Assembly: GCF_000189775.2 (NCBI RefSeq)
Contig: NC_015555.1
Location: 2,243,001 to 2,307,000, forward strand
Direction of reading: 5' to 3'
DNA: 64,000 nt
Source of the DNA: Thermoanaerobacterium xylanolyticum LX-11
GTDB taxonomy: Bacteria > Bacillota > Thermoanaerobacteria > Thermoanaerobacterales > Thermoanaerobacteraceae
A model generated the notes under the pieces. It saw nothing but the letters and a program-made list of their open reading frames with translations, had not been told where the DNA came from and did no database searches. Below, piece after piece: positions 53,580-61,772 of this stretch; within the stretch, counting starts at the first letter, position 1, and the number at the start of each line of letters is the position of its first letter. A program made the translations under genes and the position numbers.

Positions 53580-55421
53580 TCAAGATTTATAAAGTTGGGA
53601 TCTTATGGCCTCTATAAACTCTGCATTAGTCCTTGTCCTCATAAGCCTATCTATCAACACCTCAGTGACTTCATTAGGCGCAATGCTGCTCATGGCCTTT
53701 CTTATCATCCACATTGCTTCCAGCTCTTTTTGCGAAAGCAACAATTCTTCTTTCCTTGTACCTGATTTGTATATATCAATTGCAGGAAATATACGCCTTT
53801 CTTGCAGCTTTCTGTCAAGATGAAGCTCCATGTTGCCTGTTCCTTTAAACTCCTCAAATATGACATCATCCATGCGACTTCCCGTCTCGATTAAAGCTGT
53901 AGCTAAGATTGTCAAGCTTCCACCTTCTTCAATATTTCTGGCAGCACCAAAAAATCTCTTAGGTGGGTGAAGTGCCGACGGATCAAGACCACCAGATAGA
54001 GTTCTTCCAGATGGAGGCGTCACAAGATTGTATGCTCTTGCAAGCCTTGTTATGCTGTCCATGAGAATGACAACATCTTTGCCATATTCCACCAGTCTTT
54101 TCGCGTATTCCAACACCATCTCTGCCACTTTTGTATGGTGCTCTGGAAGTTCATCAAAAGTGGAGTATACAACTTCGCCTTTTATAGACCTTTTCATGTC
54201 TGTAACTTCTTCAGGCCTTTCATCGATGAGAAGCACAATAAGGTGAACTTCAGGATGATTTATAGAAATGCTATTGGCTATCTTCTTTAAAAGGGTAGTC
54301 TTGCCAGCTTTCGGTGGAGCCACGATCATTCCCCTTTGGCCTTTTCCTATAGGAGCTATTATGTCCACAAGCCTCATAGCAAGTTCTGTTGGAATCGTTT
54401 CAAGTTTCAATTTTTCATCTGGGAAAATAGGTGTAAGCTCATCGAAAGGAATCCTCTTCTTGGCAAGATCCGGACTTTCACCATTTATAGACTCCACATA
54501 AAGAATTGCGGAATATTTTTCTCCTTCTCTCGGAATCCTTGTAATTCCTTTTACTTTATCACCAACTTTAAGCCCAAACCTTCTAATCTGCGATTGTGAT
54601 ATATAAATATCTTTATTGCCTTGTATAAAATTATCAACTCTTAAAAATCCATATCCATCAGGCATTATGTCAAGAACGCCCTCTGCAACCACGTCTCCCT
54701 GAGTCTCTATAAGCTCTTTCAATGGCTCAGATACATCACTTATCAGTGGAAGCCCTTCTTTTATAAATATGCTGTTGTTTTTCCTTTGCTCTTTTTCTTT
54801 TTCTTCGGACTTTTCTTCCTCTTTCTTTTCCTCTGTAACATCTAAAGATATATCTTCCTTGACACTTTCTTCATCTTCGTATGCTTCATCTTCGTGCTTA
54901 ACCTTTATTGCCTCATCTATATCCTTTTTGGCTTCCTCCACATTTTCTGTGATATTTTCTTTGCTTCTTAAGCGCATCCTGAGCTTTCTTCTAAGCTCCT
55001 CATAATCTGCATCTGATTTTTCAAGCTCCTCCACTGGTATGCTTATCTTCCCTATGGTCTTTTTCTCTTCCTCTTTACCAGATTCTGCTTCTTCTGTCTT
55101 TGCATCATTGTCTTCTGATACAGTTTCTATGATTTTTTCAGTATCAGATGCTTTTTCTTCTTTTTCATTTTCAGAATCCTTTTCATCTTCTTGTCCTTCT
55201 AATCTTGCTTTCTCATCAAGATTTTTTTCTAAAGACAAATTCTCTATATCATTTTTTGCTTCTTCGTCTGTCTTTTCTTCAAGTTTAATCTGCTTTGATT
55301 TCTCTACAATAAGCTCTTTTAACTGTTGTTTCCTGTACTTCGTAATGCTTTTTACGCCATATCTTTTGGCTATATCCCTAAGTTCTGCAAGGGATTTCCC
55401 TTCTAAATCATTAAAATCCAA
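53580..55421 (-). CDS. rho: Transcription termination factor Rho with long acidic insertion
   Basis: 613 residues, versus about 420 for E. coli Rho. N-terminal SAP-like part ([20 protein letters not shown]), then about 190 residues very rich in Glu and Lys (about 50-240), RNA-binding domain ([34 protein letters not shown]), and ATPase: P-loop [16 protein letters not shown], Walker [20 protein letters not shown]-loop region ([18 protein letters not shown]). TTG start at 55421 with AGGAGGTG. The insertion is probably disordered and may bind RNA or condense. Confidence 0.95.
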   Translation of the reverse strand: MDFNDLEGKSLAELRDIAKRYGVKSITKYRKQQLKELIVEKSKQIKLEEKTDEEAKNDIENLSLEKNLDEKARLEGQEDEKDSENEKEEKASDTEKIIETVSEDNDAKTEEAESGKEEEKKTIGKISIPVEELEKSDADYEELRRKLRMRLRSKENITENVEEAKKDIDEAIKVKHEDEAYEDEESVKEDISLDVTEEKKEEEKSEEKEKEQRKNNSIFIKEGLPLISDVSEPLKELIETQGDVVAEGVLDIMPDGYGFLRVDNFIQGNKDIYISQSQIRRFGLKVGDKVKGITRIPREGEKYSAILYVESINGESPDLAKKRIPFDELTPIFPDEKLKLETIPTELAMRLVDIIAPIGKGQRGMIVAPPKAGKTTLLKKIANSISINHPEVHLIVLLIDERPEEVTDMKRSIKGEVVYSTFDELPEHHTKVAEMVLEYAKRLVEYGKDVVILMDSITRLARAYNLVTPPSGRTLSGGLDPSALHPPKRFFGAARNIEEGGSLTILATALIETGSRMDDVIFEEFKGTGNMELHLDRKLQERRIFPAIDIYKSGTRKEELLLSQKELEAMWMIRKAMSSIAPNEVTEVLIDRLMRTRTNAEFIEAIRSQLYKS

Positions 55422-55735
55422 AAAAAAGGCACCTCCTAAATAAAATAATTATTTACATTGTAAATGGGATTTTATTAAAAAATTTTTAAATAATATTTTT
55501 AATAAAAAAGAATTGTTTTAGATTGGTCTTAGAATACACGGTTATAATATTTGTAAATAGATAATGATGTATTCTTGAGCCCTCAAACGTTATACACTAT
55601 TTATATTTTATTATACCTTTTAAAAAAGTCAAGTAACACAGCGTAATTTTAATAATTTTTTAACATCACGTTAATATTATCGACACATTTTATAAAAATA
55701 TTCAGCTTATGTAATTTTTTTCTTATAATTTTATA
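55422..55735 (-). promoter_or_regulatory. rho leader region
   Basis: No gene in this ~310-bp AT-rich stretch. Minus strand TTGACT with a TATAAT shortly after (about 55607-55635) could be the rho promoter, although spacing is short. The leader has an 8-bp inverted repeat AGAATACA / TGTATTCT about 30 bases apart and an ATTTACAATGTAAAT palindrome near the ribosome site. ATCGACAC (about 55678) resembles a weak Spo0A box. Confidence 0.4.
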
Positions 55736-55739
55736 AAAA

Positions 55740-55765
55740 AAGTCAGAGGAAATATCCCCTGACTT
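55740..55765 (-). terminator. Terminator of the tal/fsa gene
   Basis: AAGTCAGAGG / CCCCTGACTT (one mismatch) followed by U7 on the minus strand. Confidence 0.9.
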
Positions 55766-55769
55766 AAAA

Positions 55770-56417
55770 TTATTTCTTAGGAACTGTCTCCCAATCTTTC
55801 AAGAACCTTTCAATACCTATATCTGTCAATGGATGTTTTATCATCTGCATGATCACTTTATACGGCACTGTAGCTATATGTGCTCCTACTTTCGCCGCTT
55901 CCAATACATGCATCGGATGTCTTATACTTGCTGCTATCACTTCTGTTTCAATTCCGTATATATCAAATATCTGGACTATGTCAGACACCAACTGCAATCC
56001 GTCTGTGGAAATATCGTCAAGCCTGCCTACAAAAGGACTTACATATGTAGCACCTGCTCTTGCTGCGAGAAGTGCTTGTGTCGCTGAAAATACCAGTGTT
56101 ACATTAGTCTTTACGCCTTTTTCGGTGAGTATTTTAACTGCCTTTAGACCTTCAGCCGTCATAGGTATCTTTATGACGATATTCTTATGAATCTTAGCCA
56201 GCTCTAAAGCTTCTTTCACCATACCGTCGTGATCTTCTGATACGACTTCTGCACTGATAGGGCCGTCTACAATCGTTGTTATCTCTTTTACAACCTCTAT
56301 GAAGTCTCTGCCTTCTTTAGCTATAAGAGAAGGATTAGTGGTAACACCGCATATTACGCCAAGCTCATTTGCTTCCCTTATCTCATCGACATTGGCAGTA
56401 TCAATAAAAAACTTCAT
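55770..56417 (-). CDS. tal: Transaldolase, small (FSA/TalC-like) type
   Basis: About 215 residues. [33 protein letters not shown], Schiff-base Lys in [44 protein letters not shown]. Short class typical of Firmicutes next to fba. Pentose phosphate pathway. ATG at 56417 with GGAG upstream. Confidence 0.94.
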   Translation of the reverse strand: MKFFIDTANVDEIREANELGVICGVTTNPSLIAKEGRDFIEVVKEITTIVDGPISAEVVSEDHDGMVKEALELAKIHKNIVIKIPMTAEGLKAVKILTEKGVKTNVTLVFSATQALLAARAGATYVSPFVGRLDDISTDGLQLVSDIVQIFDIYGIETEVIAASIRHPMHVLEAAKVGAHIATVPYKVIMQMIKHPLTDIGIERFLKDWETVPKK

Positions 56418-56483
56418 ATTGCACACTCCTTTAAAACAAATTTATCCCATAGGGGCAAAAAGCGTCCCTTATTAATCTAAAAC

Positions 56484-57335
56484 TTAAGCTCTTCCTTCTG
56501 AGCCAAACATCCTCATCTTGTTCTTTACTACTTCTTTCATAGCTTCTTTGCATGGACCTAAAATTTTCCTTGGATCGTACACTTCTTCATCATTTTTCAA
56601 TAGCTCTCTAAGCCTTGCAGCGAAAGCTTGTCTTATGTCAGTGTCGATATTTATCTTATTTACACCTAAGCTTACTGCCTTCCTTATATCAGCTTCTGGA
56701 ACTCCTGATGCACCGTGAAGAACTATAGGCATCTTAAGCATCTCTTTAATCTTTACAAGCCTGTCAAAGTCAAGTTTGGGTTCACCTTTGTATGGACCGT
56801 GTGCAGTACCTATGGATATTGCCAAGTAATCAACACCCGTCTCTTTTGCAAACCTGTAAGCTTCATCTGGGTCTGTCATAGATGCTTCCCTTTCGTCAAC
56901 AGTGACATTGTCTTCTGTACCGCCGATTTTGCCTATCTCTGCCTCTACAGATACACCCATGCCGTGTGCAATAGTTACAACGTTTTTCGTCACTTCAATG
57001 TTTTTCTCGAGGGGTAACTTTGATGCGTCCATCATAACTGAAGTCCAACCATTTCTGAGACACTTCATGACATTGTTGAAATCTGTACCGTGATCTAAGT
57101 GTAATGCGATGGGAACTGATGCTTTAGCTGCCAATGTTCTTACGATTGCAGAAATTGTCTCTATGCCAGCATATTTTAAACCGCCTTCACTAACCTGAAT
57201 TATGGCAGGAGATTTCATCTCTTCTGCAGCCTCAACAATGGCTTGTGTTATCTCAAGATTGCTCGTATTAAAAGCACCTACTGCATAGCCTTCTTCATTG
57301 GCCTTTTTTAATAATTCTATACCTGTTACTAACAT
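56484..57335 (-). CDS. fba: Class II fructose-bisphosphate aldolase
   Basis: About 284 residues. GYAVGAFNTSNLEITQAIVE, zinc and catalytic residues in ALHLDHGTDF (Asp/His), SVEAEIGKIGG (Glu), ISIGTAHGPYKGEP (His), IVLHGASGVPE (His), GVNKINIDTDIR. Cleaves fructose-1,6-bisphosphate in glycolysis. The second of two adjacent ATGs is better spaced from GGAGG. Upstream neighbour spo0F, as in B. subtilis. Confidence 0.95.
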   Translation of the reverse strand: MLVTGIELLKKANEEGYAVGAFNTSNLEITQAIVEAAEEMKSPAIIQVSEGGLKYAGIETISAIVRTLAAKASVPIALHLDHGTDFNNVMKCLRNGWTSVMMDASKLPLEKNIEVTKNVVTIAHGMGVSVEAEIGKIGGTEDNVTVDEREASMTDPDEAYRFAKETGVDYLAISIGTAHGPYKGEPKLDFDRLVKIKEMLKMPIVLHGASGVPEADIRKAVSLGVNKINIDTDIRQAFAARLRELLKNDEEVYDPRKILGPCKEAMKEVVKNKMRMFGSEGRA

Positions 57336-57387
57336 CATAACACCTCCTTAATATATTTTAACCAATTAACGTATATAAATCAAGAAA

Positions 57388-57410
57388 AAAGGTACCTATG
57401 CGATACCTTT
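57388..57410 (-). terminator. Terminator of the spo0F-like gene
   Basis: AAAGGTA / TACCTTT stem with a U-run on the minus strand. Confidence 0.8.
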
Positions 57411-57762
57411 ACACTGCTACTCTTTCCAGCAAAATTTTATTTACGTATTCCTTGACTTTGAAAATGTCGAAAGGTTTTTTTATAAACCTTTGTCCTTTAA
57501 AACATTCATCAGGATCATCAGCAGACATGAAAATGATTTCCATCTCTGGGTGTCGCGTTTTTAAAGTTTTCGTAAACTCTAAAACATCACACTTTCCTAT
57601 ATGTATGTCGAAAATGCTCACATCAGGCTTAAAGCTTTCCAATTTTTCGTGTACTCTTTCAATTTCACTGCATGTTTTTGCAAGGTGTCCCTCCATCGTA
57701 AAAAGCTCTTTTAAGAGAGAACAGACACCTTTGTTATCATCTACAATCAAAATCCTCCCCAA
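57409..57762 (-). CDS. spo0F: Spo0F-like single-domain response regulator
   Basis: 117 residues, receiver only. Acidic pocket RILIVDDNKGVCSLL, phospho-acceptor Asp in PDVSIFDIHIGK, Ser in IIFMSADDPDE, Lys in RFIKKPFDIF. Adjacent to fba-tal-rho as spo0F is in B. subtilis, and it has a sigma-H type promoter and Spo0A-box-like sites, both features of spo0F. It would relay phosphate to Spo0B or act with Spo0A in sporulation entry; many clostridia lack a full relay, so the exact partner is uncertain. TTG start with GGGAGG nine bases upstream. Confidence 0.78.
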   Translation of the reverse strand: MGRILIVDDNKGVCSLLKELFTMEGHLAKTCSEIERVHEKLESFKPDVSIFDIHIGKCDVLEFTKTLKTRHPEMEIIFMSADDPDECFKGQRFIKKPFDIFKVKEYVNKILLERVAV

Positions 57763-57799
57763 CTACAAGAACCTCCCTACTGCTTACTTACTCATAAAT

Positions 57800-57880
57800 T
57801 AATTTTTCAACAAATTCAAACGTTTTTCTACCAACGCACACACAAATATATATATTCTACAAAAATTTTAATATTCCTTT
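57800..57880 (-). promoter_or_regulatory. Sigma-H-like promoter with Spo0A-box-like sites for spo0F
   Basis: Minus strand AAAGGAATA (57872-57880), 11 bp, GTAGAATAT (57852-57860): exact fit to RNAGGAWWW-N11/12-RNNGAATWW. TTTTTGTAGAAT overlaps the -10 and TTTGTTGAA lies about 50 bp further down; each is one mismatch from the 0A box. Confidence 0.65.
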
Positions 57881-57900
57881 AATCTAAAAAAAATTTTTTA

Positions 57901-57933
57901 AAAAAAGGAGCGGATAGATATCCACTCTTTTTT
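57901..57933 (-). terminator. Terminator of the amidase gene
   Basis: AAAAAAGGAGCGGATA / TATCCACTCTTTTTT, imperfect stem, U-tract on the minus strand. Confidence 0.8.
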
Positions 57934-57951
57934 AACGATAATACTTATATG

Positions 57952-59382
57952 TTATGAAATAGTAGATTTAATAGCACCACTCTTTAACTCATTGAAATAC
58001 TGTACTATGCCATTGTATATGCCTTGAGCCACTTTCCACTGGAAATTATCATCTGTGAGAAGCTGAGCATCCGTAGGGCTCGTAACGAATCCTGTTTCCA
58101 CTAAGACAGCAACCATCTTCGTCTGGTTTAATACCACCAAATTAGGCCTCTCTGATAAACCTCTATCCGTCGTGTTTATTTCCTGCATCAAGTTGTCGTG
58201 TATTATTTGCGCAAACGTCTTGTCATCCCTCGTGTCACCATTGTATCCATTTGGATAGTAAAGAACCGTCGTCCCATTTGCAGATGGTGAGTCAAAAGCA
58301 TCGCAGTGAATGCTTACAAACGCATCTGCACCTGCACTATTTGCCTGATCAGGTCTATCATAAAGTCCTACATACGTATCTGTGGTGCGAGACATCATGG
58401 TGCGAAATCCACCGTTGTCAAGAAGTGTTTTTAACTTAAGCCCGATTGCCAATGCTATATCTGCTTCGTGTATGCCGCCAATTCCTATTGCCCCCGGGTC
58501 AGAGCCTCCATGTCCTGGATCTATGTATATAAGCGGGCCGTTATTGGAAGCCTGGCTGGGACTGCCAATATTAAATGAAATGTCGAATTCCTTTTTGTCT
58601 TGTGACTGTGTTATCGTATATAGAAGGCTTGAAGACATACTTACAACAAACCTTGTTATGGCAGGCTGAAGTTGGTTCTGTCCAATATAAGCCATGTTAA
58701 GTCCACCTTGATTTATAGAGATCTGCTTATTAGTGACTGCATTTATAGCATTATCAAAGTCGAAGTACACTCTTACGCCAGAGCTATCAGTCAGAATCCC
58801 TTTTTGGTACACCAATGGACCATCTGCCTTCAAAGTCACTGTGTAAACACCATTTGCATAAGTTGAGCTAAAGCTTGTGATATTTACATTGTTTGATGTT
58901 TGTGGATCCGGTGTTTTTGATGTGACCTGTATTAAATACTTATCACCTATCCATTTCACATCATACCCTAAACTTTCAAACAAAAATCTCATAGGAACGT
59001 ACGATGTATCATAATTTATAAGTCTTGCAGGCGCTGGAAGTTGTACTTGGTTTCCGTCGACAGTGGCGTAATTTTTGCCTATGAAAAATTTAAAGACCTT
59101 TTCCTTCGTTATAGTTATCGTCTGAGTTGTCCCATCCCAGTTTACACTGGCACCTAATCCTTGTGCAATCGATCTTAATGGTACTATGGTGTTCCCGTCC
59201 AATATAAGAGGCGGATTGCCGTATGTATTAAATGGGTTTCCATCTACAGTTATGCTGACATCAGGCACGTTGTAATTTACGACTTTGCCGTCTACAACGA
59301 TATTTCCGCTTAATGCGTACGAAGTAGCGTGAAGTGCCAAAACAAAAAGCAAAATGGATAGAATCGCGATGGCTTTTCTCAA
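57952..59382 (-). CDS. Secreted N-acetylmuramoyl-L-alanine amidase with copper-amine-oxidase-like and AMIN domains
   Basis: About 476 residues. Signal peptide (KAIAILSILLFVLALHATSY). Two stalk-type copper-amine-oxidase N domains (PLILDGNTIVPLRSIAQGLG; INYDTSYVPMRFLFESLGYD), an AMIN domain (about 170-285) and a C-terminal Amidase_3 domain with zinc ligands IYIDPGHGGSDPGA (His), GGIHEADIALA (Glu), VSIHCDAFD (His) and catalytic ALVETGF region (VAVLVETGFV, Glu). Cleaves wall peptides from glycan. TTG at 59382 with AAAGGGGG; a Spo0A-box-like site sits right upstream. Monocistronic. Confidence 0.9.
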   Translation of the reverse strand: MRKAIAILSILLFVLALHATSYALSGNIVVDGKVVNYNVPDVSITVDGNPFNTYGNPPLILDGNTIVPLRSIAQGLGASVNWDGTTQTITITKEKVFKFFIGKNYATVDGNQVQLPAPARLINYDTSYVPMRFLFESLGYDVKWIGDKYLIQVTSKTPDPQTSNNVNITSFSSTYANGVYTVTLKADGPLVYQKGILTDSSGVRVYFDFDNAINAVTNKQISINQGGLNMAYIGQNQLQPAITRFVVSMSSSLLYTITQSQDKKEFDISFNIGSPSQASNNGPLIYIDPGHGGSDPGAIGIGGIHEADIALAIGLKLKTLLDNGGFRTMMSRTTDTYVGLYDRPDQANSAGADAFVSIHCDAFDSPSANGTTVLYYPNGYNGDTRDDKTFAQIIHDNLMQEINTTDRGLSERPNLVVLNQTKMVAVLVETGFVTSPTDAQLLTDDNFQWKVAQGIYNGIVQYFNELKSGAIKSTIS

Positions 59383-59395
59383 TTCTCTACCCCCT

Positions 59396-59404
59396 TTCGA
59401 CAAA
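59396..59404. promoter_or_regulatory. Spo0A-box-like site at the amidase start
   Basis: TTCGACAAA, exact reverse of TTTGTCGAA, directly before the ribosome site. A bound protein here would block transcription or mark the promoter. Confidence 0.45.
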
Positions 59405-59557
59405 AATTCTATTATTTATAAACATATTTACATGATAGCCTATTTTTATTACAGATAAGTTACAGACACATTACAATTTATTAACTTATCATGGATAACC
59501 AGCACTTCTTGATTTTCAATATGCCATTAATAGACTTTTTTCGCCACCGTATTACAA

Positions 59558-59585
59558 AAAAAATACCTGTCTCCAGGTATTTTTT
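59558..59585. terminator. Terminator of the FAD oxidoreductase gene
   Basis: AAAAAATACCTG-TCTC-CAGGTATTTTTT; U-tract on both strands. Confidence 0.9.
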
Positions 59586-59590
59586 GTAGC

Positions 59591-61504
59591 TTATTTATTA
59601 ATGTAATTATATAATGACAGTGTCATGTCATAGGCATCCTGCCACTTAACATATCCACTTTTCAAAACGTCCATATACGCTTCTTTAGACACAAGCCCTT
59701 TTTCATAAGCCAATTTAAAAAGATCTCCACTATTGACATTTACCTCATTTCTGTATCCAGCATACGTCAATAGTATATCCGCAGCTTCTTCTTTTGTAAG
59801 TGGCTTGTCTACAATGTATTTTTGCAGATACTGACTATTTTCGCTTAATAGCTGTTGCTTACTGGGCATAGACCTTTCTATCATTTTGTACGTCATATAA
59901 TAAAATGATATGCTTTTTATGTTTTCATCAAGCTTAAAATCATTTGTGTATCCAGGCACTATAAGCCCCCAGTGAAGGACAAATTTTAGTCCGTCAAAGG
60001 CCCAACTTTTTTCTACGGATTCTTCTACTTTAAACGGCTTAAGGTACGCTCCTTGGCTTACTAATATGGACTGTATGTTCTTTATATCTTCTTCATTCTT
60101 TGCGATGTCTTCAAATGATTTGTCTTTGGCTATTGAGTATGCTGACGCTACACCTGCCGCATCTCCTTCTGCCATGCCTATTGGTATTGTTCTGGCAGAG
60201 CTTGCAGCTAAGTGGCTGTAGGATGCTGATCGCCCTACTACTAAAAGGTTGTCTACTTTTTCTGGCACTATGCACCTAAATGGCACTGCATACTCTACAG
60301 GCTTTCCGTATACATATCCCGTGTCTTCTGGTGATGTTGCTTGTACGTCTACAGGATATGACCCTATTGCTATCCTGTCATAAAAGTCCCTGTTGAATAC
60401 AACATCGTTTATGTCAAGTGTGTAGTATCCTTTTATGTGCCTCGTCTCTCTTACATACAGCTCATCTGCTGTGCCGTCAAGCTGCACTTTCTCAAAACCA
60501 GGGATGTTTTCTCTAAAAAACTGCACTATTCTTTGGAGCTCTTTCTTAGCTAATTCCATTCCTTTTTCTATTGATGATCGATTAAGTCCGTCTACGCCGT
60601 ATATCAAAAGTGCGTTTACTAATACTGTGCCATCATCTTGTCTACCGAGATTAAGACCTCTTAACCTAAGCATAGGCGTTGAAGGCTTGTAGTTTTTCGT
60701 GATGGATAGAAATCCATTTGCAGATGTGTCGTTTATATACGTTGCTGGTATCTTTTTTTCGTATTTTATTATTTTTATAAGGTTGTCCCAATCAATACCT
60801 TTTAATCTAAAGACAAGAGTCGATGCCTGTACTTTTCCCTTTAAGCCCATGTCTTCTGCGCCGATTGTGTATGGCACACCTGCAGATGCTGCAACTGAAG
60901 CATCCTGTGTTGCATCGATTATCCTTTTGCCGTAGTAGTTTACTTCTTTTCCGTCCTTCAATGCTGTTATGCCTATTATCTTGTTTCCGTTCATTATAGG
61001 CTTTTCAAATGTTGTATTGTAAGACTGGGTGATGTTTGGAAGGCTTAAAAGCTTCAAGAATACTTCTTTTGCCTTTTTTACATCAAAGGAGTTTTTTGAG
61101 CCTATGCCTTTAAAAAACTCTTTGAATGTGCCTTGTGTAAGCAATGTACCGTCAGGAGCCTTACTCATGTCTATGGTATTTAGCATGCCGTACGTCATGA
61201 GGCCGCCAGGTCCATCGTGATTGTCGATTATTAAGACTTTGGCGTCGTTTTTTGCAGCAGACCTTGCAGCAGCAACGCCTTCCGGCTCTGCTCCTACTAC
61301 TATGACATCGTATTGACTACCACCATCAGGTAGATTAAGCTTAATCGGTTTGGGAAGATTCTCATTTTCTTCTATAACCTTTGATGTCGTCTTTTGGGGT
61401 ACTTTTTTGTACTTTTCTACGTAAAAGTAGCCACCTACTGCTGTTATTATTAATACTGATACGATGAAAAGCGTAATGATGATTATAAAATACTTCTTAG
61501 GCAA
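59591..61504 (-). CDS. Membrane-anchored FAD-dependent oxidoreductase (FAD_oxidored family)
   Basis: About 637 residues. N-terminal signal anchor (YFIIIITLFIVSVLIITAVG). FAD domain with YDVIVVGAEPEGVAAARSAA (a GxxxxG variant), KVLIIDNHDGPGGLMTYGML, then KRIIDATQDASVAASAGVPY and VDNLLVVGRSASYSHLAAS, SARTIPIGMAEGDAAGVAS. The last ~100 residues (LTKEEAADILLTYAGY; AYEKGLVSKEAYMDVLKSGY) look like SLH-type repeats, so the enzyme may bind the wall. Active site likely outside the cell membrane, an odd location for a flavoenzyme with unknown substrate. TTG at 61504 with GAGG at eight bases is preferred. Confidence 0.85.
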   Translation of the reverse strand: MPKKYFIIIITLFIVSVLIITAVGGYFYVEKYKKVPQKTTSKVIEENENLPKPIKLNLPDGGSQYDVIVVGAEPEGVAAARSAAKNDAKVLIIDNHDGPGGLMTYGMLNTIDMSKAPDGTLLTQGTFKEFFKGIGSKNSFDVKKAKEVFLKLLSLPNITQSYNTTFEKPIMNGNKIIGITALKDGKEVNYYGKRIIDATQDASVAASAGVPYTIGAEDMGLKGKVQASTLVFRLKGIDWDNLIKIIKYEKKIPATYINDTSANGFLSITKNYKPSTPMLRLRGLNLGRQDDGTVLVNALLIYGVDGLNRSSIEKGMELAKKELQRIVQFFRENIPGFEKVQLDGTADELYVRETRHIKGYYTLDINDVVFNRDFYDRIAIGSYPVDVQATSPEDTGYVYGKPVEYAVPFRCIVPEKVDNLLVVGRSASYSHLAASSARTIPIGMAEGDAAGVASAYSIAKDKSFEDIAKNEEDIKNIQSILVSQGAYLKPFKVEESVEKSWAFDGLKFVLHWGLIVPGYTNDFKLDENIKSISFYYMTYKMIERSMPSKQQLLSENSQYLQKYIVDKPLTKEEAADILLTYAGYRNEVNVNSGDLFKLAYEKGLVSKEAYMDVLKSGYVKWQDAYDMTLSLYNYINK

Positions 61505-61515
61505 AAAAATCACCT

Positions 61516-61542
61516 CAACATATTACTCATATGTTGATTATA
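61516..61542 (-). promoter_or_regulatory. Promoter with overlapping palindrome for the FAD oxidoreductase
   Basis: Minus-strand -10 TATAAT (61537-61542) is directly followed by CAACATAT-TACTC-ATATGTTG (61516-61536), an operator-like dyad at the start site. Confidence 0.5.
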
Positions 61543-61626
61543 TCATGATTTGCCTATATTTGAATATAAATTTCTCAGCCTTTCGAATAAATTTTTTCCC
61601 TCTTCTTTTGTCAATAATTTTGACAT
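61543..61626 (-). CDS. Possible small peptide (27 residues)
   Basis: MSKLLTKEEGKNLFERLRNL then YSNIGKS, basic and amphipathic, with a GGAGAT-type site upstream. It ends where the oxidoreductase promoter begins. No family known; may be chance. Confidence 0.3.
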   Translation of the reverse strand: MSKLLTKEEGKNLFERLRNLYSNIGKS

Positions 61627-61735
61627 CCTATCATCTCCATCATTATCACTTGGTTTAATAATCTTGTAAAAAATACTACAACTGTACTTTATAATTTTGA
61701 TGTGAAAATTTTGTGAAATTTATGTGATATAAAAA

Positions 61736-61765
61736 GGCAGAAGATGAAAATTTTCACCCTCCGCC
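61736..61765 (-). terminator. Terminator of the ABC exporter operon
   Basis: GGCAGAAGATGAAAA / TTTTCACCCTCCGCC: pairs throughout as RNA if G-U pairs are counted; U5 on the minus strand. Confidence 0.8.
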
Positions 61766-61772
61766 TATATAT

